From positions 1 through 64,000 of the forward strand of contig NZ_QKWJ01000007.1 of the NCBI RefSeq assembly GCF_003353055.1: a stretch of DNA of 64,000 bases, written 5' to 3'. Made by a program: the position numbers and the translations under genes. The notes under the pieces were generated by a model, which saw only the letters and a list, made by a program, of their open reading frames with translations, made no database searches and was not told the origin of the DNA. The first letter of the stretch is position 1; each line of letters begins with the position of its first letter. The DNA comes from Cupriavidus lacunae (lineage in GTDB: Bacteria; Pseudomonadota; Gammaproteobacteria; Burkholderiales; Burkholderiaceae). Below, one piece after another: positions 20,957 to 29,997 of this stretch.

Positions 20957-23103
20957 CAGTCAGGTACCTGTACGGTGTTGGCGTTGACGGAAATCAGGTT
21001 GCCGGCCGCCGGGGTGGCGGCAATCGGCGGCACGTTGGACAGCAGCAGCGCCGGCGCCGGGGTATTGAGGGTGCCGCCGCGCGGCGTGGTCCGCACCACT
21101 TGCGACGGCGGCAGCGCCTTGCCCGCGGTGAGGTTGTCATAGACCGCGTCCAGCGCCCGGTTCAGGTAGACGTGCAGCGGCACATAGCGGTTGCTGTATC
21201 CCGCCACCAGCCCGATGAAGGCATCGAAATGCTGGGCATTCTCGACCTCGACATACGACAGCTTGCTGTTGACACCCTCCTGCTGCCGGTTCAGGCCAAG
21301 GTAAGGGCGCGAGGTATGGTTGACGGGCAGCAGCCCGTCGCTGCGCCCGTGCACGATCACCGCCGGCTTGCCGCGCAGGTTGCCGTTGCGCAGCGTCAGC
21401 GCCTGGCCGGCCTGCAACGCGCGCGCGGTGGCGTCGGCGCCGGTCAGCAGGCTGCGCAGGCAGTTGGCGCCGTCGAAGTTGAGATCGGCGCGCAGCGTCG
21501 AGGCGGAAACGGATGCCAGGTTCAGGTACGGCCCATGCTGCGGATCGCGGTCATTGATCAGCTGGACCGGTGCCTGCGGCGGCACGCCGTTGCCGGTGGC
21601 GTACATCGACGCCAGCGCAGCGGGCGCGATGGCCGCTGGCTTCAGGTCGGTCAGCGTGCTCGCAAAGCTGTAGCCGCACAGCCGGTCGGTGACGCTTGCC
21701 TGGGCATAGGCGTTGGCATAGGTGACTGAGATTGCGGCGGCCACGTCGAACGCGGCCAGCGACGGATGCAGGTCGTCCGACTCCGGCTCCCAGCCCGCGG
21801 CGTGCAGCGCCTGCAGGGCGCTGGCGCTCTGTTCGTCCGTGTTCGCGCCGCTCACCAGGCCCTTGTCCGCCAGCGTCTGGCAGCGGTTGGCAAAGAATGG
21901 CGCCATGTTGGGGTTGGTGTAGAACGGCGCCTGCGTCAGCGCGGTGGTCCGCGAGGCGCAGTGCTGCAGCAGGTTGGCCGTGGTGGTGTAGTCGTACAGC
22001 GTGCGGCCCGAGGCCGCCACCGGCGTCGCGCCGCGCTTCACCACGATGCCGGTATTGGGCGGCATGTTGAGGTTGGGCTCGCCCACCGCCACACCGTCGA
22101 TGAGGCCGTCGGCATCCTGCTCGGCCGCCGCCACCGCGGCACCACCGCCATTGGAAACGCTGGACGCGATCACTACGATCTTGCCCTTGTCCAGCGTGCG
22201 CTGGCGGGTGCCGTTGGTCGACACGGCGCCGAAGCGGTCATTGATCGCCCAGATCGCAAATTCCACCGCCTGCAGCGTGAATCTACCCCAGTCCTTCTCC
22301 GGGTTGCGCTGCGAATGCGCGTGCTTGAACGCCAGCCGGTGCGGGTTGGCAGCGGTGAAGTCCACCAGGGAGGTAGCCCCCGCCGGCGCGGCAAACTGCG
22401 CATTCTTGCCCGCCGCCGCGCGCGCGGCGCGGGTGCCGTCGATCAGCGGCACGGTGTCGGTATCGAGGTCATGCGGCGCGGCGCCGGTGCCCTTGTCGGT
22501 ATAGGCCACCGCGCAGCCGCGCTTCAGGCCCCACTCGCCGGTGGCAATGGCGCCATAAACGCCGCGCGAACCGGACGAAGTGGCGGTGATCACGCACGGC
22601 TTCGACGTGTTGAACGTAGTGGGGATCTGCACCAGCATGGTCACGTTCTGCTGGCCCGAGCCATCGTCCGAATATGCCAGGTATTCCACGCCGGCCACCT
22701 TGCCGTCCGATCCGGTGACATTGCCCTGCGCATCGACATTGGGGCCGTAGAGCGAGCCGTAGCCGCCGCTGGCGGTGGTATCGACGATGGCGCGATAGTT
22801 GGTATAGATCGCGTAGCGCCGCAATTCCGCCGCAGTTGGCGCGGTGGGGTTGGCCGGCAACGGCGCCGTAGCGCTGGCCAGGCCGTCCTTGCCCAGGCCA
22901 GCGGTCAGCAGGTCGTCGGTGGTGCCGTTGTAGCTGTTGATCGTGACCGTGCCGATATTCGCCGGCTTCGTATTGGGGTTGCTGCCATTGCCGTTGTTAT
23001 CGTCGCCCGAGCCACAGGCGGCGGCCAGCATCGATGCGGCGACCGCGAGCACGGTGCGCCCGAGTCGGCGTTGCCACTGCAGCGGGAATTGCGTGGAATG
23101 CAT
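20956..23103 (-). CDS. phaY: D-(-)-3-hydroxybutyrate oligomer hydrolase
   Basis: A 715-residue 3HB-oligomer hydrolase (PhaY1, older name PhaZ2), which breaks PHB-derived oligomers to 3-hydroxybutyrate. The serine-hydrolase motif SVSNGGGAA has the likely nucleophile Ser317. A candidate His lies in NAQHFDAF near the C-terminus, with an acid in VIHGRSDGLLPVNH. The N-terminus has a signal-like segment with a lipobox MLAAAC (Cys30) followed by Asp/Asn/Gly-rich linker, which suggests an exported lipoprotein, although the Cupriavidus enzyme has been reported as intracellular. The ATG at 23103 follows GGAGGAGGTTG on the minus strand. A 9-bp tandem repeat lies 60 bases upstream. Confidence 0.9.
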   Translation of the reverse strand: MHSTQFPLQWQRRLGRTVLAVAASMLAAACGSGDDNNGNGSNPNTKPANIGTVTINSYNGTTDDLLTAGLGKDGLASATAPLPANPTAPTAAELRRYAIYTNYRAIVDTTASGGYGSLYGPNVDAQGNVTGSDGKVAGVEYLAYSDDGSGQQNVTMLVQIPTTFNTSKPCVITATSSGSRGVYGAIATGEWGLKRGCAVAYTDKGTGAAPHDLDTDTVPLIDGTRAARAAAGKNAQFAAPAGATSLVDFTAANPHRLAFKHAHSQRNPEKDWGRFTLQAVEFAIWAINDRFGAVSTNGTRQRTLDKGKIVVIASSVSNGGGAAVAAAEQDADGLIDGVAVGEPNLNMPPNTGIVVKRGATPVAASGRTLYDYTTTANLLQHCASRTTALTQAPFYTNPNMAPFFANRCQTLADKGLVSGANTDEQSASALQALHAAGWEPESDDLHPSLAAFDVAAAISVTYANAYAQASVTDRLCGYSFASTLTDLKPAAIAPAALASMYATGNGVPPQAPVQLINDRDPQHGPYLNLASVSASTLRADLNFDGANCLRSLLTGADATARALQAGQALTLRNGNLRGKPAVIVHGRSDGLLPVNHTSRPYLGLNRQQEGVNSKLSYVEVENAQHFDAFIGLVAGYSNRYVPLHVYLNRALDAVYDNLTAGKALPPSQVVRTTPRGGTLNTPAPALLLSNVPPIAATPAAGNLISVNANTVQVPD

Positions 23104-23162
23104 GTCAACCTCCTCCTGTCGCGACCGGGTCGCGGTCACTGTCGAGTTAATCTCAGATCGAG

Positions 23163-23206
23163 GACTGCGGAGACTGCGGAGACTGCGGAGACTGCGGAGA
23201 CTGCAA
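23163..23206. repeat. 9-bp minisatellite upstream of phaY
   Basis: Four perfect head-to-tail copies of gactgcgga plus a partial degenerate fifth, starting 60 bases upstream of the phaY ATG. It is in the 153-base gap between the acyl-CoA synthetase stop and phaY, where a promoter or leader would lie. Confidence 0.9.
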
Positions 23207-23256
23207 ACTGCGGCGGGAATCCATTCAAATGGCAACGGCTGGTGCGGCCATGCGCT

Positions 23257-24801
23257 TCAGGCAGAAAACTTTGTGCGCAGCTTGTGCTTCTCGACCTTGC
23301 CGGACGGCGTGCGCGGCAGCGCATCAAGAAAGCGCACATGGCGCGGCACCTTGTAGCCGGCCAGCTGTGCCTTGCAGTAGGCGATCACGGCATCGGCGTC
23401 AAGCGTGGCGCCAGGGCGCAGCACCACCAGCGCCATGCCGACCTCGCCCCAGCGTGCATCCGGCGTGCCGATCACCGCGGCCTCGGCCACGCCCGGCAGC
23501 TGGAACAGCACGTTCTCGACCTCGGCCGGATAGACGTTCTCGCCGCCCGAGATAAACATGTCCTTGGCCCGGTCGACGATGTAGTAGTCGCCGTCCTCGT
23601 CGCGATAGGCGACATCGCCGGAATGCAGCCAGCCATCGCGGATGGCGAGCGCGGTGGCCTCGGGCAGGTTCCAGTAGCCCGGGGTCACGCCCGGGCCCTT
23701 GATCAGCAGTTCGCCGCGCTCGCCCGGGCCCACGTCCACCCCCAGCGGATCGACGATCCGGGTCAGCATTGACCCCACCGGCTTGCCGATGGTACCGATC
23801 TTGCGGCGCGCGGTGTCCTCGTCGCAGACAAAAACCGTGGGACCGGTCTCGGTCATGCCGAAGCCGAAGCAGATGGTCACGCCCTTGGCCAGGTAGGCCT
23901 CGAGCAGCGGCCTGGGCACCGGCGAGCCCCCCGCCGACATATTGCGCACGCCGGCGAAGTCCGCCTGCGCGAAGCGCGGGTGCTGGCTCAGGAACAGGTA
24001 CACCGCCGGCACCGCGAAGAACATGGTGATGCCCTCGCCGCCGGCGCGATCGAGCTTGCCCAGCACCACCTGCGGATCGAACTGGCGCATGATGTGCACC
24101 GTACCGCCGGCATGCAGCACCGGGTTGGCATAGAGGTTCAGGCCGCCGGTATGGAAGAACGGCAGCACGCCGAGAAACACGTCGTCGCGCGTGATCTTGT
24201 TGGCCAGCATCGCGTTGACGGCGTTGAAGAAGACCATGCCGTAGGTCTGGATCACGCCCTTGGGCTTGCCGGTGGTGCCGGAGGTATAGAGCAGGTGCCA
24301 GACCTCGGACTCGTCGCGGCACGGCATTTCGATGATGCGGCCGGAGGCGGCGTCGAGCACGGCTTCGTACTCGGTCCAGCCGCCGGGCACGTCGGCGGCC
24401 TCGTCGTCGGCCAGGTGCAGCACCGCGCGCAGCGGCATGGCGCGGGCCAGTTCGGCCGCCACCGCCAGGAAGCCATCGCCGGCGACCAGCACCTCGGGCG
24501 TGCAGTCCTGCAGGATCGGCAGCAGCTCCGCCGCCGGCAGGCGCCAGTTCAGGCACACCATGACCATGCCGGCCTTGGCGCAGCCATACAGCATCTCGAA
24601 ATAGTCCGAGCTGTTATGCGCCAGCACCGCCACGCGCGTGCCCGGCGCCAGCCGCAGGTGGTCGCGAAGGTATTCGGCGAAGCGGCTGGCGCGTTCGTCG
24701 AAGTGGCGATAGGTCACCTGGCGGCCGCTCTCCACGTCCACCAGCGCGGCCTTGTCGGGGAATTGTTGCGCGTTCTTGTGCAGCCAGTCGATCACGTACA
24801 T
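23257..24801 (-). CDS. Acyl-CoA synthetase (AMP-forming)
   Basis: A 514-residue ANL-superfamily ligase that converts a carboxylic acid to its CoA thioester using ATP. The P-loop LLYTSGTTGKPKGV is at about 170. Motif FGMTETGP marks the adenylate site, with GWLHSGDVAYRDEDGDY and the hinge region DRAKDMFISGGENVYPAEVE following. The catalytic Lys near the C-terminus lies in PRTPSGKVEKHKLR. The ATG at 24801 is 17 bases past the livM stop, so the ligase is cotranscribed with the ABC transporter and probably activates its cargo. The class is broad (long-chain, aromatic or alicyclic acids) and the substrate is undetermined. Confidence 0.9.
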   Translation of the reverse strand: MYVIDWLHKNAQQFPDKAALVDVESGRQVTYRHFDERASRFAEYLRDHLRLAPGTRVAVLAHNSSDYFEMLYGCAKAGMVMVCLNWRLPAAELLPILQDCTPEVLVAGDGFLAVAAELARAMPLRAVLHLADDEAADVPGGWTEYEAVLDAASGRIIEMPCRDESEVWHLLYTSGTTGKPKGVIQTYGMVFFNAVNAMLANKITRDDVFLGVLPFFHTGGLNLYANPVLHAGGTVHIMRQFDPQVVLGKLDRAGGEGITMFFAVPAVYLFLSQHPRFAQADFAGVRNMSAGGSPVPRPLLEAYLAKGVTICFGFGMTETGPTVFVCDEDTARRKIGTIGKPVGSMLTRIVDPLGVDVGPGERGELLIKGPGVTPGYWNLPEATALAIRDGWLHSGDVAYRDEDGDYYIVDRAKDMFISGGENVYPAEVENVLFQLPGVAEAAVIGTPDARWGEVGMALVVLRPGATLDADAVIAYCKAQLAGYKVPRHVRFLDALPRTPSGKVEKHKLRTKFSA

Positions 24802-24818
24802 GGGCTAGTCTCCGCTGC

Positions 24819-25895
24819 TCAGGTTGCCACGTCCTGCACGGGTCCGGCGCCGCGCAGCCGTCCCACCACGCCTTGCGGGAAATAGTAGACGCTCAGGATG
24901 AATAACAGGCCCAGCCACAGCAGCCAGCGGTCCGGGTGCAGCAGCGACGACAGCAGCGGCAGCGCGGCGGTGGCATCGCTGGCCAGCTTCATCACGTCCT
25001 GCAGGTAGGTCTGCGCCACCAGGAACAGCACCGTGCCGATCACCGCGCCGTAGATCGTGCCCATGCCACCGATCACCACGATCAGCAGGATGTCGACCAT
25101 GATCTCGAACGACAGCGAGGTATCGGGCCCGTTGTAGCGCAGCCAGATCGCCATCAGCACGCCGGCCAGCGTGGCGAACATCGCCGACAGCACCGTCGAC
25201 ACGGTGCGGTACACCACGGTGCGGTAGCCGATGGCCTCGGCGCGGAAGTCGTTTTCGCGGATCGCCTGCAGCACCCGGCCAAAGGGCGAGTTGACGATGC
25301 GCAGCAGCACCAGGAACAAGGTCAGCGCGCCGGCGAATACCAGGTAGTAGCTCAGCAGCTTGCCACTCAGCGGCACCCCCAGCCACTCGGCGTCGCCCAG
25401 CGTAAAGCCGGGGCGCAACACCTCCGGCACCTTGAAGGTCAGCCCGTCCTCGCCACCGGTCCATTCCGACAGCTGCGACACCAGCGTGGCAAAGGCCGTC
25501 GCCACCGCCAGCGTGATCATGGCAAAGAAGATCGCCCGCACCCGCAGCGAGAACAGCCCGATCAGGAGGGCCAGCAGCGCCGAGACCGCCAGCGCGCCTA
25601 CGGTGCCCACTAGCAGCGCGCCCCAGCCCGGCTCCATGCGCGACATGGCAATGGCCACGCCATAGCCACCAATGCCAAAGAACATGGTGTGGGCAAAGGA
25701 AACGATGCCCGTATAGCCCAGCAGCAGGTCGTAGCTGGCCACCAGCACCACGAAGATGCAGATCTTGGCCGCCATGTTGAGCGCGCGCGCGCCGGGGAAG
25801 GCAAAGGGCGCGCACGCCAGCGCCACCAGGATCAGCAGCAGGATCACGGTCAGCACGCGGCTGCGCGGCAGGTCGCCGGAAAGTAGTCGGATCAT
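24819..25895 (-). CDS. LivM-type ABC transporter permease
   Basis: A 358-residue inner-membrane permease of the branched-chain amino acid/amide-type (HAAT) family, with 8-10 hydrophobic helices. The motif GYTGIVSFAHTMFFGIGGYG and the coupling loop QAIRENDFRAEAIGYR are typical of LivM. The start at 25895 (MIRLLSGD) is chosen; the frame upstream is open but runs across livH as arginine-rich shadow. It follows livH after 11 bases. The neighbours (CoA ligase, enoyl-CoA hydratase) argue for a carboxylic-acid cargo rather than leucine. Confidence 0.9.
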   Translation of the reverse strand: MIRLLSGDLPRSRVLTVILLLILVALACAPFAFPGARALNMAAKICIFVVLVASYDLLLGYTGIVSFAHTMFFGIGGYGVAIAMSRMEPGWGALLVGTVGALAVSALLALLIGLFSLRVRAIFFAMITLAVATAFATLVSQLSEWTGGEDGLTFKVPEVLRPGFTLGDAEWLGVPLSGKLLSYYLVFAGALTLFLVLLRIVNSPFGRVLQAIRENDFRAEAIGYRTVVYRTVSTVLSAMFATLAGVLMAIWLRYNGPDTSLSFEIMVDILLIVVIGGMGTIYGAVIGTVLFLVAQTYLQDVMKLASDATAALPLLSSLLHPDRWLLWLGLLFILSVYYFPQGVVGRLRGAGPVQDVAT

Positions 25896-25906
25896 GGTCG
25901 TTGCCC

Positions 25907-26932
25907 TCAGCGCCGCGCCACCGGGAACAGCCCCTGCGGGCGCCACAGCAGCACCAGCATCATCAGCAGGATGTTGGAGAACAGAGCCACCTTTGGGAAC
26001 AGGAAGCCGGTGTAGTTGGCCATCAGCCCCACCAGCAGCGCACCGACGAAGCAGCCCGTGGTCGAGCCCAGCCCGCCGATGATGATCACAATAAAGATCA
26101 GCACATTCACCTGCGCGCCGATCGCCGCGGTGATGTTCTGCTGGTACAGCCCCCACAGCACCCCGCCCAGCCCGGCCAGCGCCGCGCCCGCGACGAACAC
26201 GCCGATAAACAGTCGCCGCACGTGGTAGCCAAGGGCCTCGACCATCTCGCGGTTCTCCACGCCGGCGCGGATCAGCAGGCCGATGCGGGTGCGGTTGAGC
26301 AGCAACAGCATGGCGATAAAGATCACCAGCCCCAGCGCCATCGCGATCAGCCGGTATTTCTCGATCGCCGCGTCGCCCAGCAGCACCGCGCCACGGAAGG
26401 TGGTGGGCAACTGCAGCGCGATGGTCTCTGGGCCCCAGATGGCCTTGATCAGCTGCTCGGCCACGATCATGCCGCCCATCGTGATCAGGATCTGCTTCAG
26501 GTGCTGTCCATAGACCGGGCGCACCACCACGCGCTCGAAGAACAGCCCGACCGCGCCCGCGGCCACCATGGCCGCCGCGATCGCCAGCGCAAACACCGCC
26601 AGGTTCTGCGCCAGGCTGTCCGCTTCCACCCAACCCGCCATTGGCAGCAGCACCGAGGCCGCCACATAGGCGCCCAGCGCGATGAACGCGCCGTGGCCGA
26701 AGTTTAGTACGTCCATCAGGCCGAATACCAGCGTCAGGCCGGACGAGACGACGAAGATGATCATGCCCATCGCCAGGCCGGCGATGGTCAGCGTCAGCCA
26801 GGTCGACGGGCTGCCTATCAACGGGAAGGCGAGCAGCATTAGCAACGGGGCCAGCGCCAGCGGGGTCCAGTCGAGGCGCACCTTGGGCAGGTCCGACGGC
26901 GCGGCGCTTGTTAGGGTCGTAGTTGTTGTCAT
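25907..26932 (-). CDS. LivH-type ABC transporter permease
   Basis: A 341-residue HAAT-family permease, partner of the LivM-type protein. Typical LivH blocks are seen: SGLTLVFGLMDVLNFGHGAF near the N-terminus, the coupling loop TRIGLLIRAGVENREMVEALG, and IIIGGLGSTTGCFVGALLVG towards the end. The ATG at 26932 follows AGGACGAGACAC on the minus strand. A 213-base gap separates it from livF and contains a pair of inverted REP-like palindromes, which may tune expression between the ATPase and permease halves. Confidence 0.9.
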   Translation of the reverse strand: MTTTTTLTSAAPSDLPKVRLDWTPLALAPLLMLLAFPLIGSPSTWLTLTIAGLAMGMIIFVVSSGLTLVFGLMDVLNFGHGAFIALGAYVAASVLLPMAGWVEADSLAQNLAVFALAIAAAMVAAGAVGLFFERVVVRPVYGQHLKQILITMGGMIVAEQLIKAIWGPETIALQLPTTFRGAVLLGDAAIEKYRLIAMALGLVIFIAMLLLLNRTRIGLLIRAGVENREMVEALGYHVRRLFIGVFVAGAALAGLGGVLWGLYQQNITAAIGAQVNVLIFIVIIIGGLGSTTGCFVGALLVGLMANYTGFLFPKVALFSNILLMMLVLLWRPQGLFPVARR

Positions 26933-26990
26933 GTGTCTCGTCCTGCGGCGGCATAGATGCCCGCGCGCTGTGCTTCAAATCACTGACTGT

Positions 26991-27120
26991 GTGCTCCCTC
27001 TCCCGCTTGCGGGAGAGGGTTGGGGAGAGGGCCGGAGCATCGACGAAGTGATGCGTGTCGGTATGCCAGTGCCTGCCCTCTCCCCCTGCCCCTCTCCCGC
27101 AAGCGGGAGAGGGGAGCAAA
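26991..27120. repeat. Inverted pair of REP-like palindromes
   Basis: Two copies of a palindromic element with the core ctctcccgcttgcgggagag, each followed by a G-rich half (ggttggggagaggg / ggcagggggagaggg on the other strand). They lie in opposite orientation at 26991-27031 and 27075-27118, separated by about 45 bases, like a BIME. The core matches the palindrome after clpB. Confidence 0.85.
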
Positions 27121-27145
27121 CCATCGGTCTCGCTAATCGCCTTCG

Positions 27146-27886
27146 TTACTGGTGCGCCGCCAGCGACAGCCCCAGCAGCTTCTGCTGCAGCGCGTCGTCT
27201 TCAGCCAGCGCCGCCATCGCCCCGGTATGCACCGTGCGCCCGTCGTCCATCACCGCCACCGTATCCCCCACCGACTTCGCCATATGGAAGTTCTGCTCCA
27301 CCAGCAGGATCGACACCTCGGTCTGCTTCAGCTCGCGGAACACATGGATCATGTTCTGGATGATGGCCGGCGCCAGGCCCTTGGTGGGCTCGTCGACGAT
27401 CAGCAGCTGGCGCGGCTCGATGATGGCGCGCGCCACCGACAGCATCTGCTTCTGCCCGCCTGACAGCACGCCGGCGCGCTGGTGCCAGAAGGTCTTCAGC
27501 GCCGGGAACATGCGGAACACCCAGTCCAGCCGGCGTTCGTCGATGGCACCCGTGCGCGCGGCCAGGCGCATGTTCTCGGCCACGGTCAGGTCGGAGAACA
27601 CGCTCATGTTCTCGGGCACGTAGGCAATGCCGGCCTGCGCGATCGCGGGCGTGCTGTGGCGCGTGATGTCGGTGCCGTCAAAGTTCACGGTGCCGGCGCT
27701 GGCCTGCCACAGGCCCATGATGGTGCGCAGCGTGGTGGTCTTGCCGGCGCCGTTGCGACCCAGCAGCATGGTCACGCCGCCGCGCGGCACCTCGAAGCTC
27801 ACGCCGTGCAGGATGTGGTACGGCCCGATATGCGTCTGCACGCCCTGCAGCCTCAGGATCGGCCCTGTTGCTTGTGCGTCAGCCAT
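27146..27886 (-). CDS. LivF-type ABC transporter ATPase
   Basis: A 246-residue HAAT-family ATPase. Walker A is LLGRNGAGKTTTLRTIMG, the signature LSGGQKQMLSVARAI, Walker B LLIVDEPTKGLAP, and the H-loop LLVEQNFHMAKS. These subgroup residues place it with LivF rather than LivG. It overlaps the end of livG by 8 bases, so the two ATPases are coupled. Confidence 0.92.
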   Translation of the reverse strand: MADAQATGPILRLQGVQTHIGPYHILHGVSFEVPRGGVTMLLGRNGAGKTTTLRTIMGLWQASAGTVNFDGTDITRHSTPAIAQAGIAYVPENMSVFSDLTVAENMRLAARTGAIDERRLDWVFRMFPALKTFWHQRAGVLSGGQKQMLSVARAIIEPRQLLIVDEPTKGLAPAIIQNMIHVFRELKQTEVSILLVEQNFHMAKSVGDTVAVMDDGRTVHTGAMAALAEDDALQQKLLGLSLAAHQ

Positions 27887-28733
27887 GGCTGGCCTCCTCT
27901 TCCGGCATGCCCAGGTAGGCCTGCTGCACCACCGGCGAAGCGATTACCTCGGCGGGGTCGCCGTCGGCCACCAGCGTGCCGTTGTGCAGCACGATGATGC
28001 GGTCGGCGAGCGAGCGCACCACGTCCATCTTGTGCTCGACCAGCAGCACGGTCTTGCTGCGGTCCTGGCGGATCTCGCGGATCAGGTCCAGGATCACCGG
28101 CACTTCGTCGACGCTCATGCCCGCGGTGGGCTCGTCGAACATGAACACGCGCGGCTGCAGCGCCAGCAGGATGCCGACCTCCAGCTTGCGCTGGTCGCCG
28201 TGCGGCAGCGAGGCCACCGTCAGCTGTCGCTTGCCGGCCAGCGCCACGCGTTCCAGGATCGCCATGGCCTGCGCCTGCACGTCGCGGTGGCTGGACCACA
28301 TCGAGAACAGATCGATGCCGCGCTGCTGGCGCGCCTGCACCGCGAGACGCACGTTCTCCAGCACCGACAGCTGCGGGAACAGGCTGGTCAGCTGGAAGGC
28401 GCGGCCGATGCCGCGGCGCGTCTTCTGCGACACCGGCAGGCGCGTCACGTCCTCGCCATCCAGCAGGATCTGCCCGGCCGTGGGCGGCAGCTGCCCCGAA
28501 ACCAGGTTGAAGTACGTGGTCTTGCCGGCGCCATTGGGGCCGACGATGCAGGTCAGCTCGCCGGGCCGGAACGCGCACGACACCGCATTGACGGCCACGT
28601 GGCCGCCGAAGCGGATGGTCAGGCCGCGCGTTTCCAGCAGCGGCTGCGCCCCGGCGGCAATGGCACCGTCGCGCCCGGCGGCCGGCTGCGACGACGCCGG
28701 CGCGGCACGGGCAAAGGAGGCTGGCGCGCTCAT
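27879..28733 (-). CDS. LivG-type ABC transporter ATPase
   Basis: A 284-residue HAAT-family ATPase. A low-complexity Ala-rich leader of about 25 residues is followed by TRGLTIRFGGHVAVNAVS, Walker A IVGPNGAGKTTYFNLVSG, the LivG-type Q-loop GRAFQLTSLFP, signature LPHGDQRKLEVGI, Walker B VFMFDEPTAGMS, and H-loop LLVEHKMDVV. Its ATG shares one base with the livK TGA. Confidence 0.92.
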   Translation of the reverse strand: MSAPASFARAAPASSQPAAGRDGAIAAGAQPLLETRGLTIRFGGHVAVNAVSCAFRPGELTCIVGPNGAGKTTYFNLVSGQLPPTAGQILLDGEDVTRLPVSQKTRRGIGRAFQLTSLFPQLSVLENVRLAVQARQQRGIDLFSMWSSHRDVQAQAMAILERVALAGKRQLTVASLPHGDQRKLEVGILLALQPRVFMFDEPTAGMSVDEVPVILDLIREIRQDRSKTVLLVEHKMDVVRSLADRIIVLHNGTLVADGDPAEVIASPVVQQAYLGMPEEEASHG

Positions 28734-29920
28734 CAGCGGTGGTTGCGCACGGGCACGGCCATCTCTTCGGGCTTGATCTCGCGCACGAGTTCAGGCACGC
28801 CCCAGGCAAAGGCGGGATCCACCTTGATCCTGAAGTGGTACATCGACTGCATGGCCTGGTGGTCTTCCTTGCGGAAGGTCATCTTGCCCTTGGGCGTGTC
28901 GAACGACATGCCTTCCATCGCCGCGATCAGCTTCTCGGTGCCGGTGTCGCCACCGGTCTTCTTCAGCGCCTCCACCAGCGCAATGCCCGCGGTCATGCCG
29001 CCGGCGGTGAAGAAGTCGGGCGGTGCCTTGAACTTGCTGTAGTGGTTGGACACCAGCCACTCATTGGCCTTGTTCTTGGGGATGCCGAAGTAGTAGTACG
29101 TGGCCCCCTCCATGCCCGGGAAGTTCTTGTAGCTGGCCATCGCCGGCAGGATGTTGCCGCCGGTGGCGATCTCGATGCCATAGCGCTTGGGATCGAGATC
29201 GGCAATCTTGAACGGGTTGCCGGCGCCGGCCCAGATGATAAAGATCACCTTACGGCCCGGCTTGTCCTTGAGCGAATCGAACAGCCGCTGCGCCCCGGCG
29301 GTGAAGTCCGTGGTGTTGGTCGGCAGGTATTCCTCATGCACGATCTTCGCGTTTTTCAGCGCGCCTTTGAAGGCCTTGACGCCGTCGCGACCAAAGGCAT
29401 AGTCCTGCGCCAGCGTGGCGATCTGCACGCCCGGCTTGTCCAGCGCCACGGCGTTGGAGATCGCATCCTGCGACGAGTTGCGGCCGGTGCGGAAGATGTA
29501 GCGATTCCACTTGTCGCCGGTGATGGAATCAGCCACCGCGGGCTCGACCAGCAGCACCTTCTTGTATTCCTCGGCCACCGGCAGCATGGCCAGCGCGGTG
29601 CCGGAAGACGTGGGGCCGACTGCAATATCGGCGCGGTCGTCGCTGTAGGCCGCGGCCAGCTGCGCCTTGGCCACGTCCGGCTTGCCCTGGGTGTCTTTCT
29701 CGATCACCACCAGCTTGTTGCCGTTGACGGCCATGGTGCCGTTGGTGGCGTACTCCAGGCCCATCATCAGGCCGGTCTGGGTCTGCTTGGCATAGGCCTC
29801 GAGTGCGCCGGTCTTGTCATAGACGTGCGCGATGCGGATGTCCTTGGCCAGCGCGGCGCCGGTGGCGAGCAGACCGGCGGCCACGACCAGGGCGCGTACG
29901 GCGAGTGGGTTGCGTTGCAT
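28733..29920 (-). CDS. LivK-type periplasmic substrate-binding protein
   Basis: A 395-residue periplasmic-binding-protein type I. The signal peptide (ALVVAAGLLATGAALA) is cleaved near residue 25. The mature part begins KDIRIAHVYDKTGALEAYAK and contains the GPTSSGTALAMLPVAEEYK and PTNTTDFTAGAQRLFDSLK stretches. It is the specificity subunit of the livGFHM-type transporter. Homologues of this branch often bind aromatic or other carboxylic acids rather than amino acids, which fits the neighbouring CoA-activating and beta-oxidation genes. The exact ligand is unknown. Confidence 0.9.
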   Translation of the reverse strand: MQRNPLAVRALVVAAGLLATGAALAKDIRIAHVYDKTGALEAYAKQTQTGLMMGLEYATNGTMAVNGNKLVVIEKDTQGKPDVAKAQLAAAYSDDRADIAVGPTSSGTALAMLPVAEEYKKVLLVEPAVADSITGDKWNRYIFRTGRNSSQDAISNAVALDKPGVQIATLAQDYAFGRDGVKAFKGALKNAKIVHEEYLPTNTTDFTAGAQRLFDSLKDKPGRKVIFIIWAGAGNPFKIADLDPKRYGIEIATGGNILPAMASYKNFPGMEGATYYYFGIPKNKANEWLVSNHYSKFKAPPDFFTAGGMTAGIALVEALKKTGGDTGTEKLIAAMEGMSFDTPKGKMTFRKEDHQAMQSMYHFRIKVDPAFAWGVPELVREIKPEEMAVPVRNHR

Positions 29921-29997
29921 TGCTGTCTCCTGTTTTCAGTTTCGTTTGTCTTTGTCTTACTGAAACCTGCTGCAACTGCCTGGGAATGCTATATGGC

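Noticed and set aside
23163..23213. CRISPR-like repeat
   Set aside because: 9-base units without spacers; this is a minisatellite. No CRISPR array is seen anywhere in the window.
21766..23772. 668-codon plus-strand frame across phaY and the CoA ligase
   Set aside because: Spans two well-supported minus-strand genes and has no recognisable domain.
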